Source: Perognathus longimembris pacificus (lineage: Eukaryota; Chordata; Mammalia; Rodentia; Heteromyidae). Taken from it: a DNA stretch of 64,000 nucleotides. Where the stretch lies: NCBI RefSeq assembly GCF_023159225.1, contig NC_063171.1:8791886-8855885 (forward strand), written 5' to 3'. The translations under genes and the position numbers were made by a program. Below are positions 1 to 12,720 of the stretch, piece by piece (position 1 is the stretch's first letter; every line of letters begins with the position of its first letter). The notes under the pieces are model-generated. The model was not told the DNA's origin, did not search any database, and saw only the letters and a program-made list of their open reading frames with translations.

Positions 1-2220
1 GATAGATATGTCTGTGAGGGCGGAGGGTGCTGCTTTCTAAAAGAGGAGTGAGGAAGAGAAGCAGCAGCTGGCACCCTCAGAGATTCTGTTTGCAAGAGCA
101 TGTGCCAATCACTGTTTGACTTTGCAGCCTTCTCCTACCATGATACCCTTATCAACCTGCTACTTCACACATACTCCTATATTTGCAGTTCTATGAACAT
201 GACTGTCATTTTCTCTGTTTTATGTCTTTGTCTTGTAGTTTTAACCTCTTGGAAAAGATAATTTGTCTTTCAGCTTCTAAAAAAAGATTTCTTGCTTTTA
301 TCTTTTCCAGTTAGATCCAACTAGTTGTCCTCTCCCTGTCTCTGTACTTCCTATCTGTGCCATATGTCCGTAGTCCCTGGGTTTAGTAATTATTCTATTC
401 TTTTACCTTGCCTTGCTTACTCGCAACTGGCTTCCCTTTCATCTACTGTCTACTCATTTGTCAATCCATCCACAAATATCTATTGAGTGCTTGTGTGTTA
501 AGACAATGCCGTAAACATAAAATAAATTAAGGTTGGATGAGTACCTCTTCACAATTTATACAAGTTGAGTACTGAAGCTTCTTCTTGGTAACTAAAACTA
601 GATGAATTGAAATGACAATTGCTAGCTTTTTATATAATGAATTCAATTATTTTCAGTGAGTTGAGACTGAATCAGTGGCAAAAGTAGAAAGATATCTGAC
701 AGAATTGTGGTGAGAAAATGCCATCTATTTTTGCTTCTGGAGGCTAGTTTTAAAATAGTAGTGGTATTATAGTAACCTGCACTTCTAAACCTATATACAT
801 TTTTCTTTTTGTTAGGGATCAAAGCCAAGGCTTCGCATATGCTGAACATATGCTAAAAGGACATTCTACCACCATCCATCTCCAGCATAAAATACAAATG
901 TTATTGGTAGTGGAAAAAGAGAGAAAGAGAACATGGGAAATTTTATTTCTCCCTTCTTTCTTGATAAGTAATAATGGAATTTAGCATTCAGTAACCATTA
1001 GGAAGAAACAAATAAATATTGCCTGTGACTTAATAATGGATATAATTTTGCCAAATGTGAAAAATTCTCTAAGACCTTTCATACTAGATATGGGTAATCT
1101 GGAAAAATAGAACTTCTAATCAATTTAGAATAGTTGCTATTAACACAAAGCATCATCACATTAAAGATATAAGTGCAAACAACAGTTTATATATGCTGAA
1201 AAAGAAGCTAACCACAATAGAATAATTGTCCTTTTGACCCCTCTCTGCTATGGGTGAGAAAAGGGAAAAACGGATGTCTTCCTGTTCTATAAAGATGTGT
1301 TTGGAAATATTGACTGGGTAGAGACATGTGATCCAGGTTACAGCACTCCATGGCCCTCTGGAAGCTTTTTTACTCATTAGCTAGAGCTGCAAGGAGCTAA
1401 AAAGCAGTCAGTTCTCCCATTGTCAGGAAGAATTAAAAACTACCTTGAGAAAAGTGAGCCTTTATTGTGTTGTAAAATTATGCTGAAAAATATTTATTAG
1501 CATATGCAGCTGGATTTTTTTTTTTTTTGTATATCATGTTGAAGGTTCGTTGTTGTAGTACCTGGTGATACAGTGACCTGGTGTAAAAATAATTTTCAAT
1601 TGTTTAAATTTGGTAATCAGGTGGGGAAAGACAGGTAGTTCTAGTAGGTACTTCTGCCTGATACAATTTCCCTAAACAGGTAACTCTTCTTCATTGCTAG
1701 AACTGAGGAAAATCTTCAGGTTGGAGGATTTATTTATACTCAAGGTAACAAACATGTTTTGGGTGTGAGATCAATGATGCTTTGACTTTGAATGAAAGAT
1801 TGGACTGCCATCCAACATGAAGGTAGGACTTTGTGATATTATTTTGTATAAGCATATGAAAAGAAAATAACATGTAATGCAAAGACTTAACTATATAGAG
1901 TTTGTCTAATATGGGCACAGATAGACTAAGAAAATGCTTTTAGATTCATTATTAGTAACTGAAACCATCTCTTATTTTTTAAATAGGAGATTGTGTCTTT
2001 TTCTTTGTAGTTTAAGCTGCTCAACAGCAAAAGTGCTCTTTAATCTTTTACTTCAATGTACTTCATTATATTAGTTTTTGGTTTTCAGTTTACTACTACA
2101 GATATTTACTAAAACATTTGTATGAGTCTGCTATTCCATTTAGAAGTTTGCATTGGCATTAGGAATTTTGTAGAGATTAAAAGGATAAAAGATAAAGCTC
2201 CTAGGTTTTTTAAGAGAGTC
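1..2220. other. Unique intronic sequence, nothing supported
   Basis: AT-rich sequence without an evident exon or well-preserved repeat. A weak antisense ID-like block may exist at 800-890. Confidence 0.6.
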
Positions 2221-2234
2221 TTTTTTTTAGGGGG

Positions 2235-2490
2235 TCGGGTTGTGGGGCTTGAACTCAGGATCTGGGCACTGTCCCTGAACTCTTTTGCTCAAGGTTAGAG
2301 TGTTCTACCACTTTGAGCCACCATATCACTTCTGGTTTTCTGGAGATAATTGGTTAATATTGGAGATAATTCTGGTTAATTGGAGATAAAAGTCTCATGG
2401 ACTTCTCTGCCCCAGCTAGCTTTGAATTGCAATCCTTCGATCTGAGCCTCATGAGTAGGTAGGATCACAAGCATGAGCCACCATGCCAGG
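2235..2490 (-). mobile_element. Older dimeric SINE (B1-like plus Geo-like)
   Basis: The minus strand reads TGGCTCATGCTTGTGATCCT (B1/Alu-like start) through a TCTCCAATTAACC-type middle to a right half matching the Geo monomer. A local duplication of the GGAGATAATT / GGTTAAT block (2341-2385) sits in the middle. Confidence 0.75.
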
Positions 2491-3093
2491 TTTTTAAAAA
2501 TATTTTTTATTATAAAGTTTTATTGACTTTAAATAGCCCAGTTTCTTTAAGACTTGAAACAAATGGAATAAAATGGAATAGTTACATGATGCCAAATAAA
2601 TTCATTTCAACACTCTATATAGGGTTTTCTAAGCAATGAGTCTCCTCATTGTGAAGGTACTAGTTTTCACCAATAAGAAGAAAAATCTTTGCATTTATTG
2701 GCCCTTCTTTTTCCTGTAGACTATTTAGAGAAGGTAGGTTTTGTGAACGCTGTGGGAGGTATTGTATTTCTCAGCTACCCTGATGTTTGACATACCAATT
2801 ATATCTTATTGTCCTTGCAATGCTATTTTGGTTTAATGCCTTTGAGGGTGTAAAATGTTTGAAGAGTATACTGGCAGATTATTATAGATTACAGTATTGG
2901 ATTTTCCTCTATGTTATTTTTACAAAATTCCAGAAGAGTCTTGACTTTGTTACACGCAATATTTTGGGGGCAGGCATAGAAGGTAGAATGAAAAATTGCT
3001 TGACTTAGGTGGGGCCACAAATGACCAGGCAGAAAATGTAAGTGAAAAAAAAGTGATTCCAGAGAGCCTTTTGTTCATGATTTGAACCATTTC

Positions 3094-3299
3094 TTTTTTT
3101 TTTTTTTGGCCAGTCCTGGGCCTTGGACTCAGGGCCTGAGCACTGTCCCTGGCTTCTTCCCGCTCAAGGCTAGCACTCTGCCACTTGAGCCACAGCGCCG
3201 CTTCTGGCCGTTTTCTGTATATGTGGTGCTGGGGAATCGAACCTAGGGCCTCGTGTATCCGAGGCAGGCACTCTTGCCACTAGGCTATATCCCCAGCCC
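3094..3299 (-). mobile_element. IDL-Geo SINE, young subfamily
   Basis: On the minus strand it runs from the ID-like head (GGCTGGGGATATAGCC) through the second monomer to an A tail (T run 3094-3107). Flanking copies TTGAACCATTTCTT (3082-3095) and TTGAACTATTTCTT (3300-3313) are the target-site duplication. It shares the CCGCTCAAGG and GTATCCGAGGCAGG variants with the copies at 7268, 31836, 42039 and 60809. Confidence 0.93.
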
Positions 3300-3914
3300 T
3301 TGAACTATTTCTTTAAGGGGTCTCACTTGATATTCAATTCACCTATCATTTACACCTGCTTTGGTAGAAGGAAGTCGTTAGATGTGGATTTAGGTTTAGC
3401 TTTAGGGTACACTAAGGTTGAGCCCCAATTTTCTTTGGTAAGTATCATTTTGTCTTCTTCATCCTCCTTTGGATCCTCTGGTTCTCTTTTACTTCCTCCT
3501 TCTTTTCTTCCTCTTCCTCCTTCCCAGCTTTAGTAAATGACAGACTGGTAGATCCATGTCCCTAATTCCTACTTCTTTTCTGGGTACCAGCAACCTCTCA
3601 CTTAGATCTGGAGGGTCCACCATCTTAAAACTACACTTACTTTCTCTCCCTCCTCTAAACACTTGATCCTGGGTCTCTTAACCAAGGCTTTGCTGTTCAG
3701 CCTGGACGTTTCCCTGAATTCTTCCCTCCTTCTGATACTTCACACACAATTAACCTATCAACTTAAATATCTCTTTAAAATGTCTTCTAATTCTGTTTCT
3801 CTTGCCTGTACCCTGTCCTAGTTCAGATCACTGTCAGCAGCGTCCATGGCATTCTTCTACCACAGGCTGGCTCTTCTCTACAAAATGAGAGTAAACTGAA
3901 ATACACTTTTGGGG

Positions 3915-4010
3915 GCTCAGGCTGTAGCTCAGTGTATGAGATTGTGTGATCATGTGTGAGGCCATGACTTCCATCTCTAACACCAAGAAAGAAAATATGA
4001 CAAAATAAAA
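3915..4010 (+). mobile_element. ID-like (tRNA-Ala-derived) SINE
   Basis: Sense copy GGGGGCTCAGGCTGTAGCTC, worn middle, A-rich tail after CTAACACCAAG. Monomeric, without the Geo half. Confidence 0.6.
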
Positions 4011-5750
4011 TTTTAAAAACGTGGTGAAGAAACTAGTCTTGGATTAGAAACATTTCAGTGATTTCATTTTAGTCCAGGACTAAAGTTTATATTAAACATA
4101 AAATATGCTTTATATCATTATATTTTAAAAAGAAAAACCATAGACAAATTTAACAGAATTGAGAAGACAAAAGCAATTTACAAACAAAGCAGAAAAACAG
4201 GATGAAAGCATTTCAGAGAGCTGAGTAAGAATATGAAGGCCAGAAAATAGAAGTGAAATACAGAATGGCCTGATTGGTTACCGCTTGCCTTTTTTTGGTT
4301 ATTGCTTGCCTTTTTTGGATGTATTTTTTGGATGTTTGCTGTATGTGGTTGACTATGATTGGCCAGTACCTTGTTATAAGAATATATTCTCAAGTTAGGT
4401 TGAAATTTGTTATACTGGAAAAAAACCCACCCAGTTACTTCCCCTCTTTATTTCATTATAAACTCCCATCATCACTCCATATGAAACTCTTAATTTTTAT
4501 TATTATATTTCCTGCATTTTAATTTCCCATTCTGACATTTTATGTGGATGTGTCGAACTGCACTTGTGAGTTTGGAGTCCTTGAAGTTAAATATATTTTG
4601 GTAAAGTATGTAGTATTTTGGTATGCATTTGGTTTACATAAGTACTCTGAGTTGTACATTTTTCTCTTCTCTCTTTTTTACTTCCTCCCTCCCTCTTTCC
4701 TTCCCTTCCCTCCCTCCCTTCCTTCCTGGCTTTAGAGAAACATCTACAGACTTTTGATGACAAATCTGGACCTAATTTCTTACTGCTATAAAGTATCCTA
4801 AAAGGATGAATTTAGCTTGTCTGGATTGTGTGGCAGAAGGAAGCACTATTCACCTTTATATCTCCCAAGAGATTAAGCTCTGGGTGCTTTCCTGGCTTTT
4901 ATTTAAACATTTGTATAGTAGTCATTATGTGTATTCTCTTACTTCTACAGCATTCTCTTACTTATACAGCCAGCACAGACACTAGTAAATACTCCCAGAA
5001 AAGGTCCTATATGAGAATTTCCCAAACAAGTATATTAAGGAGATTGGTCATATGATAAAGATTCAATAATTTGTCTAGGTACTGTCACATTAATTTTCAG
5101 AATGTTGCTCCCAGATTATGTTCCTTGAACACAGCAAATTTCTATGGTGCAGTTTCTACTCGACTAATAAGTGAAAGTTGTCACTTATTCTTTTATTATG
5201 ATGCTTTGAGCTGATGACTAATACCTTTGGAAAAACCTTTGCATATTTTAGCCATTATAATTTACCCTTCTATTAATTGCTTGACCATATCATTTTACCT
5301 AATTCAAAGGATCATTTGTTTTTTTTTTGTTATTCACAAAGGCTCCTAGTATATCCTAGATGACCAATGATTATACAAGGCAGCCTTCTAGTCATCTTTC
5401 TAATATTAAAAGCTAGGGATCTTTATAAGAAACATTTCTCAGGTCATTAACAAGCAGATGTGTTTAGATGATGATTTTATGCCAGGTTTGGAAGACCTTC
5501 ATCATGCCTAAGGCTAGCTTCCTGTTTCTACTTGCAAGCATTGTTAAGAAAGTTTTAACTTTTCAGAGGGAGTGTTACAAGAGGGCCTAGAATCTCAGCA
5601 TTAACTTTGCAGAGGTCCAAGGTGGAGTATAATGCACCCAGGAAGCTCCTGTGACAGAGCAGGACAGCATGATTTTGGAACTGGCAGCAGAGTTAGCACT
5701 GCACATCCTGGCTTCTTGATCATGGAAGCAGAAGTCTGCGTTTTCAGCCT
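4011..5750. other. Unique intronic sequence
   Basis: No exon or clear repeat. Pyrimidine-rich CCTCCCTCC blocks occur at 4680-4730. Confidence 0.6.
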
Positions 5751-5755
5751 GACAA

Positions 5756-5758
<3 letters not shown>

Positions 5759-5825
<67 letters not shown>

Positions 5826-5859
5826 GTCTCTCTCTCTCTCTATCTCTCTCTCTCTCTCC
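5759..5859. repeat. (CT)n microsatellite
   Basis: About 100 bp of CT repeat, interrupted by CTG at 5819-5827 and TAT at about 5841. It abuts an antisense IDL-Geo SINE. Confidence 0.97.
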
Positions 5860-5886
5860 TTCCCCCCTCCCCCTTCTCCTCCTCCC

Positions 5887-6052
5887 TAAGCACTGTCCCT
5901 GGCTTCTTTTTTTGCTCAAAGCTAGCACTCTACCACTGGAGCCACAATGCCACTTCTGACTTTTTCTATATTATGTGGTGTTGCGGAATTGAACCCAGGA
6001 CTTCATGTATATGGGGCAAGCACTCTTACCACTAGGCCATATTTCCAGCCCC
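5887..6052 (-). mobile_element. IDL-Geo SINE, diverged, next to a CT repeat
   Basis: The minus strand holds the head (rc of ATTTCCAGCCCC) and most of both monomers, but the tail side is replaced by the CT microsatellite at 5759-5859. Several substitutions mark it as an older copy. Confidence 0.85.
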
Positions 6053-6059
6053 TAGTTTC

Positions 6060-7250
6060 TCTTTTAGAATCAGTTTGTAAAATTACAATTTTCTCTTTTT
6101 TTTCTCCTCTTTCCTGTTTGTGTATATTAATGGAACAAAATAATAGATTTCACTGTCACACTTGATTTAGAGTACTCTTGAGTACATGATATAATGTAGG
6201 CATACAGTTTTATTTTTATCTTTTTAGAAAGTCAGTTTTTCCAATATTTTTAAATAGTCTTTTATACAGTGATTTTTGGTATCATCTTTACATGATTCCT
6301 ATATGTACACTGTTTATTTCTAGGTTCTTGTGCTTTACTTTTGGTTTAATTCTGGTCTTTTTCTGGTTTTATTCACTACCATATGATGTGGTTCTCATGT
6401 TTAATTACTTCTCCTTGAGAAGTGTTCCTTTTCTTCAAGATTCACTCATTCTATCAGTGCCTGTGTAAAATCTTCTATGGAAATTTGGAACAGTTTATGA
6501 ACTTCTTTGATAAAATTCCTCATGGTATTTGTTTGGACTTTTAGTATGGTTATCATTTTAATAACATACTACCTAAGAATGTGGGGGACTTCTTCATTTA
6601 TGCAGATCATCTTCAGTATACTTTTACTAGAGTTCAGACTTTGATGCATGGTGCATTTGTGTTCTACTTTGAGATAGTTTCTGGATACTTAGTGTGTAAT
6701 TTACACTTTTCATATTTCTAGTTGATTATTATTGCGGGGGGTCAAAGGATATGTTTCTGTATCTTACAGCTGTATTAAATGATTTCCTTTTTGACTTTTT
6801 AAAACCTAAAATTTATTCAGTCATGTGTATAGTATACAATTATAGGATTTTCAAGACAACTATTTAACTTTTATATTATAGTAATTAACACAGAATTATA
6901 AAACAAAGAATGCTGTGTGTTGTGTAGGTACTTTGGAAGTTGTAGCTTTGGGCCATTATATGTAATAGTTTTTTGGTAGAGATGTTTTATGCCGTTTGGG
7001 GGAGCTGCAACTGTAAAACACAGAATCATTGCTAACATTTTAATTTAGTAGGTTTTTTTTTTGCATTCAGCTTTAGTAAAACATTTCTGATTTATTAAAA
7101 TATTTCAAAAATATTATTTAATCCTCAAAGCAGCTATGTCTACATATTCATATTTTCCCTAGTTTTCTTCATCTCTCACAGACAATCCTGAGCTTCTGGC
7201 CTGTTATATAAGCACACTACCACTGAACTACTCTCACTTAATGCTGCCCT
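6060..7250. other. Unique or very old repeat sequence
   Basis: AT-rich; 6300-6720 has the T-rich phrasing of a decayed antisense LINE, but no diagnostic motif could be confirmed. Confidence 0.45.
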
Positions 7251-7267
7251 AAAAAATGACAACATCA

Positions 7268-7480
7268 GGGGCTGGGGATATAGCCTAGTGGCAAGAGTGC
7301 CTGCCTCGGATACACGAGGCCCTAGGTTCGATTCCCCAGCACCACATATACAGAAAACGGCCAGAAGCGGCGCTGTGGCTCAAGTGGCAGAGTGCTAGCC
7401 TTGAGCGAGAAGAAGCCTGGGACAGTGCTCAGGCCCTGAGTCCAAGGCCCAGGACTGGCCAAAAAAAAAAAAAAAAAAAA
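7268..7480 (+). mobile_element. IDL-Geo SINE, young subfamily, sense
   Basis: A complete copy from GGGGCTGGGGATATAGCC to an A tail of about 20. The duplication AAAAATGACAACATCA ends at 7267 and recurs at 7476-7491. The A box region (TAGCCTAGTGGC) and B box (GGTTCGATTCC) of the tRNA-like RNA polymerase III promoter are intact. Confidence 0.95.
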
Positions 7481-7687
7481 TGACAACATCAATAACAAAA
7501 ACAAAACAAAATCCCTCAAAAAACCCTTCTTTGTGAGGCCTTATAAAAATCTGCCCATCGTGTTGTTCCAACTAATGTTCTCCCTGGGGAACTGTGTTCA
7601 TGTTTGTTGATAAGGACAAATTCATACTTCTACCACATGCCCTTTATGGATACAAAATACAAACTGTATAGTCTTCTAAAAATATCT

Positions 7688-7795
7688 GACATGGTAACAC
7701 AGTATTTGAGGAGGTTGAGAAAGGAGGATTGTAAGTTCTAAGAAAGTCTGGGCTACATAACAAAACCCTGACTCAACAGCAACAACAAAATTATG
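7688..7795 (+). mobile_element. B1-like SINE fragment
   Basis: Sense copy with TTTGAGGAGGTTGAGAAAGG and GTCTGGGCTACATAACAAAA, diverged from B1, with an (AAC)n tail. Confidence 0.6.
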
Positions 7796-7799
7796 TCAA

Positions 7800-9230
7800 T
7801 ATGGGAATAGTTCCAATCTTTATTTGTCCTTTCTCCAATTGTACTTTATTCTCTTACGCATTGTTTTATTTTGGATATGTAATATCATCATCTGCTACAA
7901 TCTTTTATCTAGTTTCTTAAAACAGAAATGTGGAAGCTTTGCAAGCTATCCAAGATTCCTCACTCTTCCTCCTTCATCTAATCAATCACAACATTTTCTG
8001 TGGCTCCATATTAACTAGAAACAAATTTGAAACCTGATGTTTATATGCAACTAGAAATTTGAATGTGTTCAAGGTAGAGAATCTGGTTTTGCTAGCAATA
8101 TGTGTCATTCTATTCAATCTAAGGGAGGCTATCCCTCATAAAATGACAAGTCGTGGAATCAAAAGTCTTGAGGGGAGAGTTTTCAGTTACTGTAGAAGTT
8201 AAGGCAGAGGTTAGAAGACCACTGTTAGCCCAGGAGTGCCTGAATTTGTTGACCATTAATGTTCCTTCCAAGGAGAAGAGTCAAGTATCATGGGTTTGCG
8301 AAGTATAAAACAGCAGCTTTTGTTATTCCTTTATAGTCCTAGCTCCCAGGGAGGCTGAAAAAGTAGGATTATTTGAGACCAGGATTTTTTACTTTCCCTT
8401 TCCATATTCTCAGTCAAGTAATATTTATGCTAATTGTGTGTCTCAGTTAACTGCAGACCTTACTCCATTTCTTCAGAACACTTTGGAAGACATTTTAGGT
8501 TCTGACAGCTGAGGACTCAAACAGGATGGAACTGCAAGTCAAAACTACATCCAGTGCACTTGGGTGTGTGTGCTGATACTTCCAGGAAACATGGTTTCCT
8601 CCCCCTTCAGGTCCTTCCCAGAGAATGGGTTGTGTACTCCATAGGTGTGAACATGGGGTTCACTGATCCAACATGCTGTCACTGTGGTTTTTTTTTTAAT
8701 GATGGTTCATCTGGCTACTGGATTTCCTATTTGTCTTACTTGAGATAATTTTGTGTGTGCATTTGGATACATACATCCTTCTCTTTCTTTTACTATTGAA
8801 CTTGTAGCATCTGCATGTGAAACTACCCGTGGTAGTTTGTATTTGATTGTAATTAGTCCTCCTTATCTAATAATGTTTGTTTTCTAATTTAGCCAGCATG
8901 AGCCATCCATATGTAAAAATATATAATATATAACATCTTTGTATTCACTAGAAACCTAAGCAATTATGGTCAGTGATTATTAAGTTATTTCAATCAATAG
9001 ATGATATGGGATTTCAAAGGATTTTTATTAGATTTATCTGAACTATAAAATCAGAAAAAATTTTCACATGAGGAGGCCTATTTTAATTATGATTTTGTAT
9101 AAGTGTAGTTGCTGTGAGGACAGAGAAACATTGATGTCTTTCAAAATATAACTTGTCTGTCTTCAATCATTGAGAACATGAAAACATGACAAAGGTATTT
9201 CTAGACTTTATAAGTTTAAAAAAGATGATT
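7800..9230. other. Unique intronic sequence
   Basis: Nothing coding. A possible short B1-like fragment is at 8320-8395 (TAGTCCTAGCTCCCAGGGAG). Confidence 0.55.
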
Positions 9231-9235
9231 AAGGA

Positions 9236-9330
9236 GGTACATATGATATAATATTAGCACTTAGAAGGCTGAGTCAGGAAGTCATGAATTAAAGGTCATC
9301 ATAGGCTACACAGTAAAACCCTGTCTTGCT
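9236..9330 (+). mobile_element. B1-like SINE fragment
   Basis: Diverged B1 features are visible (GCACTTAGAAGGCTGAGTCA, GGCTACACAGTAAAACCC). It is the first of four SINE copies in the same direction. Confidence 0.65.
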
Positions 9331-9332
9331 AG

Positions 9333-9530
9333 GTTCTGGTGGCTCATGCCTGTAATCCTAGCAACTCAAGCGTCTGAGGTCTGAGGATCACATTCCAAAG
9401 CCAGCCTGGGCAGGAAAGTGGCACTATGGCTGAAAGTGGTAGAGCACTGGCCTTGAGCAAAAAGAGCTCAGGTACAAAGCCCAGACCCTGAGTTCAAGCC
9501 CCACGACTAACTAAGAAAGAAAAACAAGGT
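9333..9530 (+). mobile_element. Older dimeric SINE (B1-like plus Geo-like)
   Basis: It starts GGTGGCTCATGCCTGTAATC and ends with GAGTTCAAGCCCCACGAC. The linker between the two halves is deleted relative to the copy at 13380. Confidence 0.78.
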
Positions 9531-9599
9531 AAAACCTTGTCTCAAAACACTTAAAAAAATGACAAAAAGAAAAACATCAGAACATTAAAAGTGAATAAA

Positions 9600-9825
9600 G
9601 CTGGGTACCAGTAGCCCATGTTGTAATCCAAGCTACTGAGGAGGCTGAAGTCTGATGATCACAGATGAAAGCTATCCCAGGCAGCAAAGTCTATCACACT
9701 GTCATCTCCAATTAACCACCACAAAGCCTAAAGTGAGTATGTGGCTCAAGCAGTTAGTTGAATGCCAGCCTTTAGTGGCCAGTGACCTGGTTCTGAGTTC
9801 TGTTCCAGTATGGGCACACACATAC
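9600..9825 (+). mobile_element. Older dimeric SINE
   Basis: Diverged copy with TGTAATCCAAGCTACTGAGG, then CATCTCCAATTAACCACCAC in the linker and a worn right half. Same direction as its neighbours. Confidence 0.7.
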
Positions 9826-9839
9826 ACATAAAAGTGAAT

Positions 9840-9960
9840 GCTAGCCAGACAACAAGACACATACCTCTAATCCAAGTATTCAGGTTGAAAAAGGCAGGAA
9901 AGGTGTGAGTTGGAGGTCATATCATATACTAGGCTATGTAATAAGACCGTATTCCAAAAA
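9840..9960 (+). mobile_element. B1-like SINE fragment
   Basis: Diverged B1-like block (ACACATACCTCTAATCCAAG ... GGCTATGTAATAAGACC). Fourth SINE in a 730-bp head-to-tail run. Confidence 0.6.
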
Positions 9961-10764
9961 GAAAAGTGAATATTAGTACAAAATCCACACCGAAACTGAA
10001 TGGTAACACAAAATGTACATCCCCACCCCCTCACCCCCAAACCCATGTGTAAACTTAAATATATTACTCTGATATTTGGGACTTGACTTTTTCATGGTGA
10101 ATTTAGAGGTTTGATGTAAATGATTTCTAAGATTTCTTTTGGCTTTAAAACTCTGAGTTCAATAATTTCATACAATTGAGTTGTGAATTGCTTGCCTAGA
10201 ATACATGAACCCTTTCAACTTGAAGCACTAAAAATAAGAAGTAGTGGAATATCACTGAGTAATTTGATACTAACGATGACAAAATGTTACTCATTTTTGG
10301 GATCAGTAAAAACAGAAAGGTTATATGAAACTAGATGTAGTGCTACATGCCTATTATCCTATTACTGTACATGTACATGAGTTTGAGAGGAATCAGAATT
10401 TCAGTTCAGCCTGAGATACCAAGAGAAACTCTAAGTAGAAAAAAGAAACAGAAAAAAAAATATACATCATACAGGCAAATAGAAAAACCAACCAACCATA
10501 AACCAGTTAATGTTCTCTTATTGTCTCCAGGGGAAGGCTGCAGATAGTGAAAGAGCCAGAGTCCCCCATCTCCTGATCTACATCATCAACAGTAATATCC
10601 ATCTCTTCTGCAAGAGTATGCTCCTGTGTGGCTTCCTGTGTTATTACTAGCCAAGAGCAGGGCGAATGTTGTTCTCATGATTGTCCCTTCCAGTGGCCCT
10701 GGTACATTCCTTTGATTTATGATAGATTGCCAAGGACTTCATTGTCTCTCCCTCTTTCTCTCCA

Positions 10765-10767
<3 letters not shown>

Positions 10768-10815
<48 letters not shown>
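10768..10815. repeat. (TG)n microsatellite
   Basis: 24 uninterrupted TG units. Confidence 0.97.
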
Positions 10816-10818
<3 letters not shown>

Positions 10819-11194
10819 TGTATCTTAATACTTTCTTCTCCCCTTATTGCACTAAAAATGTTTAATTAAGGAAGTGTGATCCAAACAGCGGTTTTAAAAC
10901 ATTCTTTCTTGGGCTATGGCCATTTTAAGTAGGTTGTTAGTCTCTGCGGGGTGCAGACCACATGATCTGTTTCTTTTATAGATTAGTGCAGAATATCGGC
11001 CAGAAGCTTTGCCCAGAGTTGCTGGCTGATTCAGAAGTGGGAGATCCCTAGAATAAAAATGAGGCAAACTGAGTAGATGTCCACTTTGGTATTTGCCACT
11101 TTCCAGTCTTATGACCCCAGGCACATTGTGTAATCCGCATTGCTCAGTCAGTCCTTTTTTTTTTTTTTTTCCTTGTAAAGTTAAATCTCTGGTC

Positions 11195-11300
11195 CATAGG
11201 GACTTGGTGTATGGCTCACTGGTAGAACATATACTTAGCATAGTTGAGACCCTGGGTTTAATCCTCTCAACCAAAACAAACAAACAAAATCAAAACCTGA
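11195..11300 (+). mobile_element. ID-like SINE
   Basis: Sense copy with GTATGGCTCACTGGTAGAAC, GAGACCCTGGGTTTAATCC and an (AAAC)n tail. Monomeric. Confidence 0.65.
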
Positions 11301-11820
11301 AGAAATCCTTGGTCTATATTTCCCAAAGCTGGGCAGAATGCAGAAATGACTTTCTTGTATAGATTTGGTTGCTGTAGTGAATGTCCGTACTCCCAAAAAT
11401 TTAGAGAGAGAGGTGGGAGGATTATTTTGGTGCATGACATCAAGAAAAGAGACCAGCCTGAAACATACGGAATGCAGTGTCAAAAACTTTTTTTTTTTTT
11501 AAGACTGTCACTGATCACAGTCCCAGTAGGGTTTATTATTACACAGGAAAATTGCTGTATTTAATTGTGATGATAAATTGTTCTCTTTACTTTCTCCCTA
11601 ACTGCCATTCCCATCTTAATCTAGCCTGTTATTTTATTTAGCAAGGTGGGAAAAATACTATGCCTTGTGGAGGACTGATAAAAAAGCTTATTCTGTATGT
11701 ACTTTTATTATAATAAAGGTATATATCAGGAGAAGGAGAGATGATTAATGTGGAAGTAATTGGAGAACATAAATGTTTATTTAGTTCAATTATGGTCAGT
11801 GGATGAATTATTGTTAACAT

Positions 11821-12007
11821 TTTTTTTTCTAGTACTGGGGCTTCATCTCAGGGCCTGAGCACTGTCCCTGGCTTCTTTGCTCAAGGCTAGCATTCTACCA
11901 CTTGAGCCACAGCATTGCTTCCGGCTTTTTTTTCCTGTGAGGATTCGAACCCAGGGCTTCATGCATGCTAGGAAAGCACTCTACCACTAAGCTACATTCC
12001 CAGCTCC
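11821..12007 (-). mobile_element. ID/Geo-type SINE, older copy
   Basis: The minus strand carries a diverged two-part copy, with a different left half (CATGCTAGGAAAGCACTCTA). It is flanked by a perfect 9-bp duplication TGTTAACAT at 11812-11820 and 12008-12016. Confidence 0.88.
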
Positions 12008-12429
12008 TGTTAACATGAATTTATATGGTAAAGCAAATAATGACAAAAGTCATTAATGTAATAGCCAGTAAAGAGAAGGAAAAATGAAATAATGCTATTA
12101 CCTAACATTAGGAATTCTAGCAATCAGGGGCTAGGTTAAAGTACACTGAACATCAAAATTAAATAAAAACCTGATGTCTGAGATAATTTATTTTATCACT
12201 GATCAATCATGATCACTGTATTTATTGTACTTTTCCAACTATTTTATAACTGTCTTAAATTTTCTTCTACATTTTAAGTGAGAGGTACCTTGACAATAAT
12301 CATCATCATCAACCTCAACAATATTTATTGTATATTGTGTGAATCCCATCCTATCATTTCTTAATTTCATTCTTAGAATAATCCAAAGAGATGATGAGGA
12401 TGATTATTTCCAGTTTACTTAAAAATTTT

Positions 12430-12515
12430 TTTTGGTGGTACTTGAATTTGAATTCAGGGCCTTGCATGCTTGCTAGGCAGGCACTCTACCACTTGAGACA
12501 TGACCCCAGCACTAT
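12430..12515 (-). mobile_element. ID-like SINE
   Basis: Antisense copy: GAATTCAGGGCCTTGCATGC and GGCAGGCACTCTACCACTTG. Monomeric with a short T run. Confidence 0.65.
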
Positions 12516-12532
12516 TTTATGGATAAGGACAC

Positions 12533-12625
12533 TGGGCTAGTGGTATCGCTCAGTGGAGAATGCTAGCCTAGCATGTCTGAGGCCCTGGGCTCATCTCATC
12601 TTTAGTGCGAGAGAGCAAGAATGGG
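12533..12625 (+). mobile_element. ID-like SINE
   Basis: Sense copy with GCTAGTGGTATCGCTCAGTG and GAGGCCCTGGGCTCATC. It lies back to back with the antisense copy at 12430-12515, 95 bp before the solo LTR. Confidence 0.6.
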
Positions 12626-12720
12626 AACAGAATGAGGAGAAGAAGAAATAAGACTTGAGAGCAGATGAATAATTCACCCAAGGTCATAGGAAGAGAAATG
12701 GTATCCTGTTGATTGGAAAC

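Noticed and set aside
5587..5928. 113-residue frame rich in Arg-Glu repeats, and the Ser-Leu frame opposite
   Set aside because: Both are products of the (CT)n microsatellite plus SINE sequence.
7268..7340. Possible tRNA gene (A box and B box present)
   Set aside because: The tRNA-Ala-like part is the left half of a SINE with a long A tail and a target-site duplication, and it does not fold into a full tRNA with an acceptor stem and CCA-ready end.
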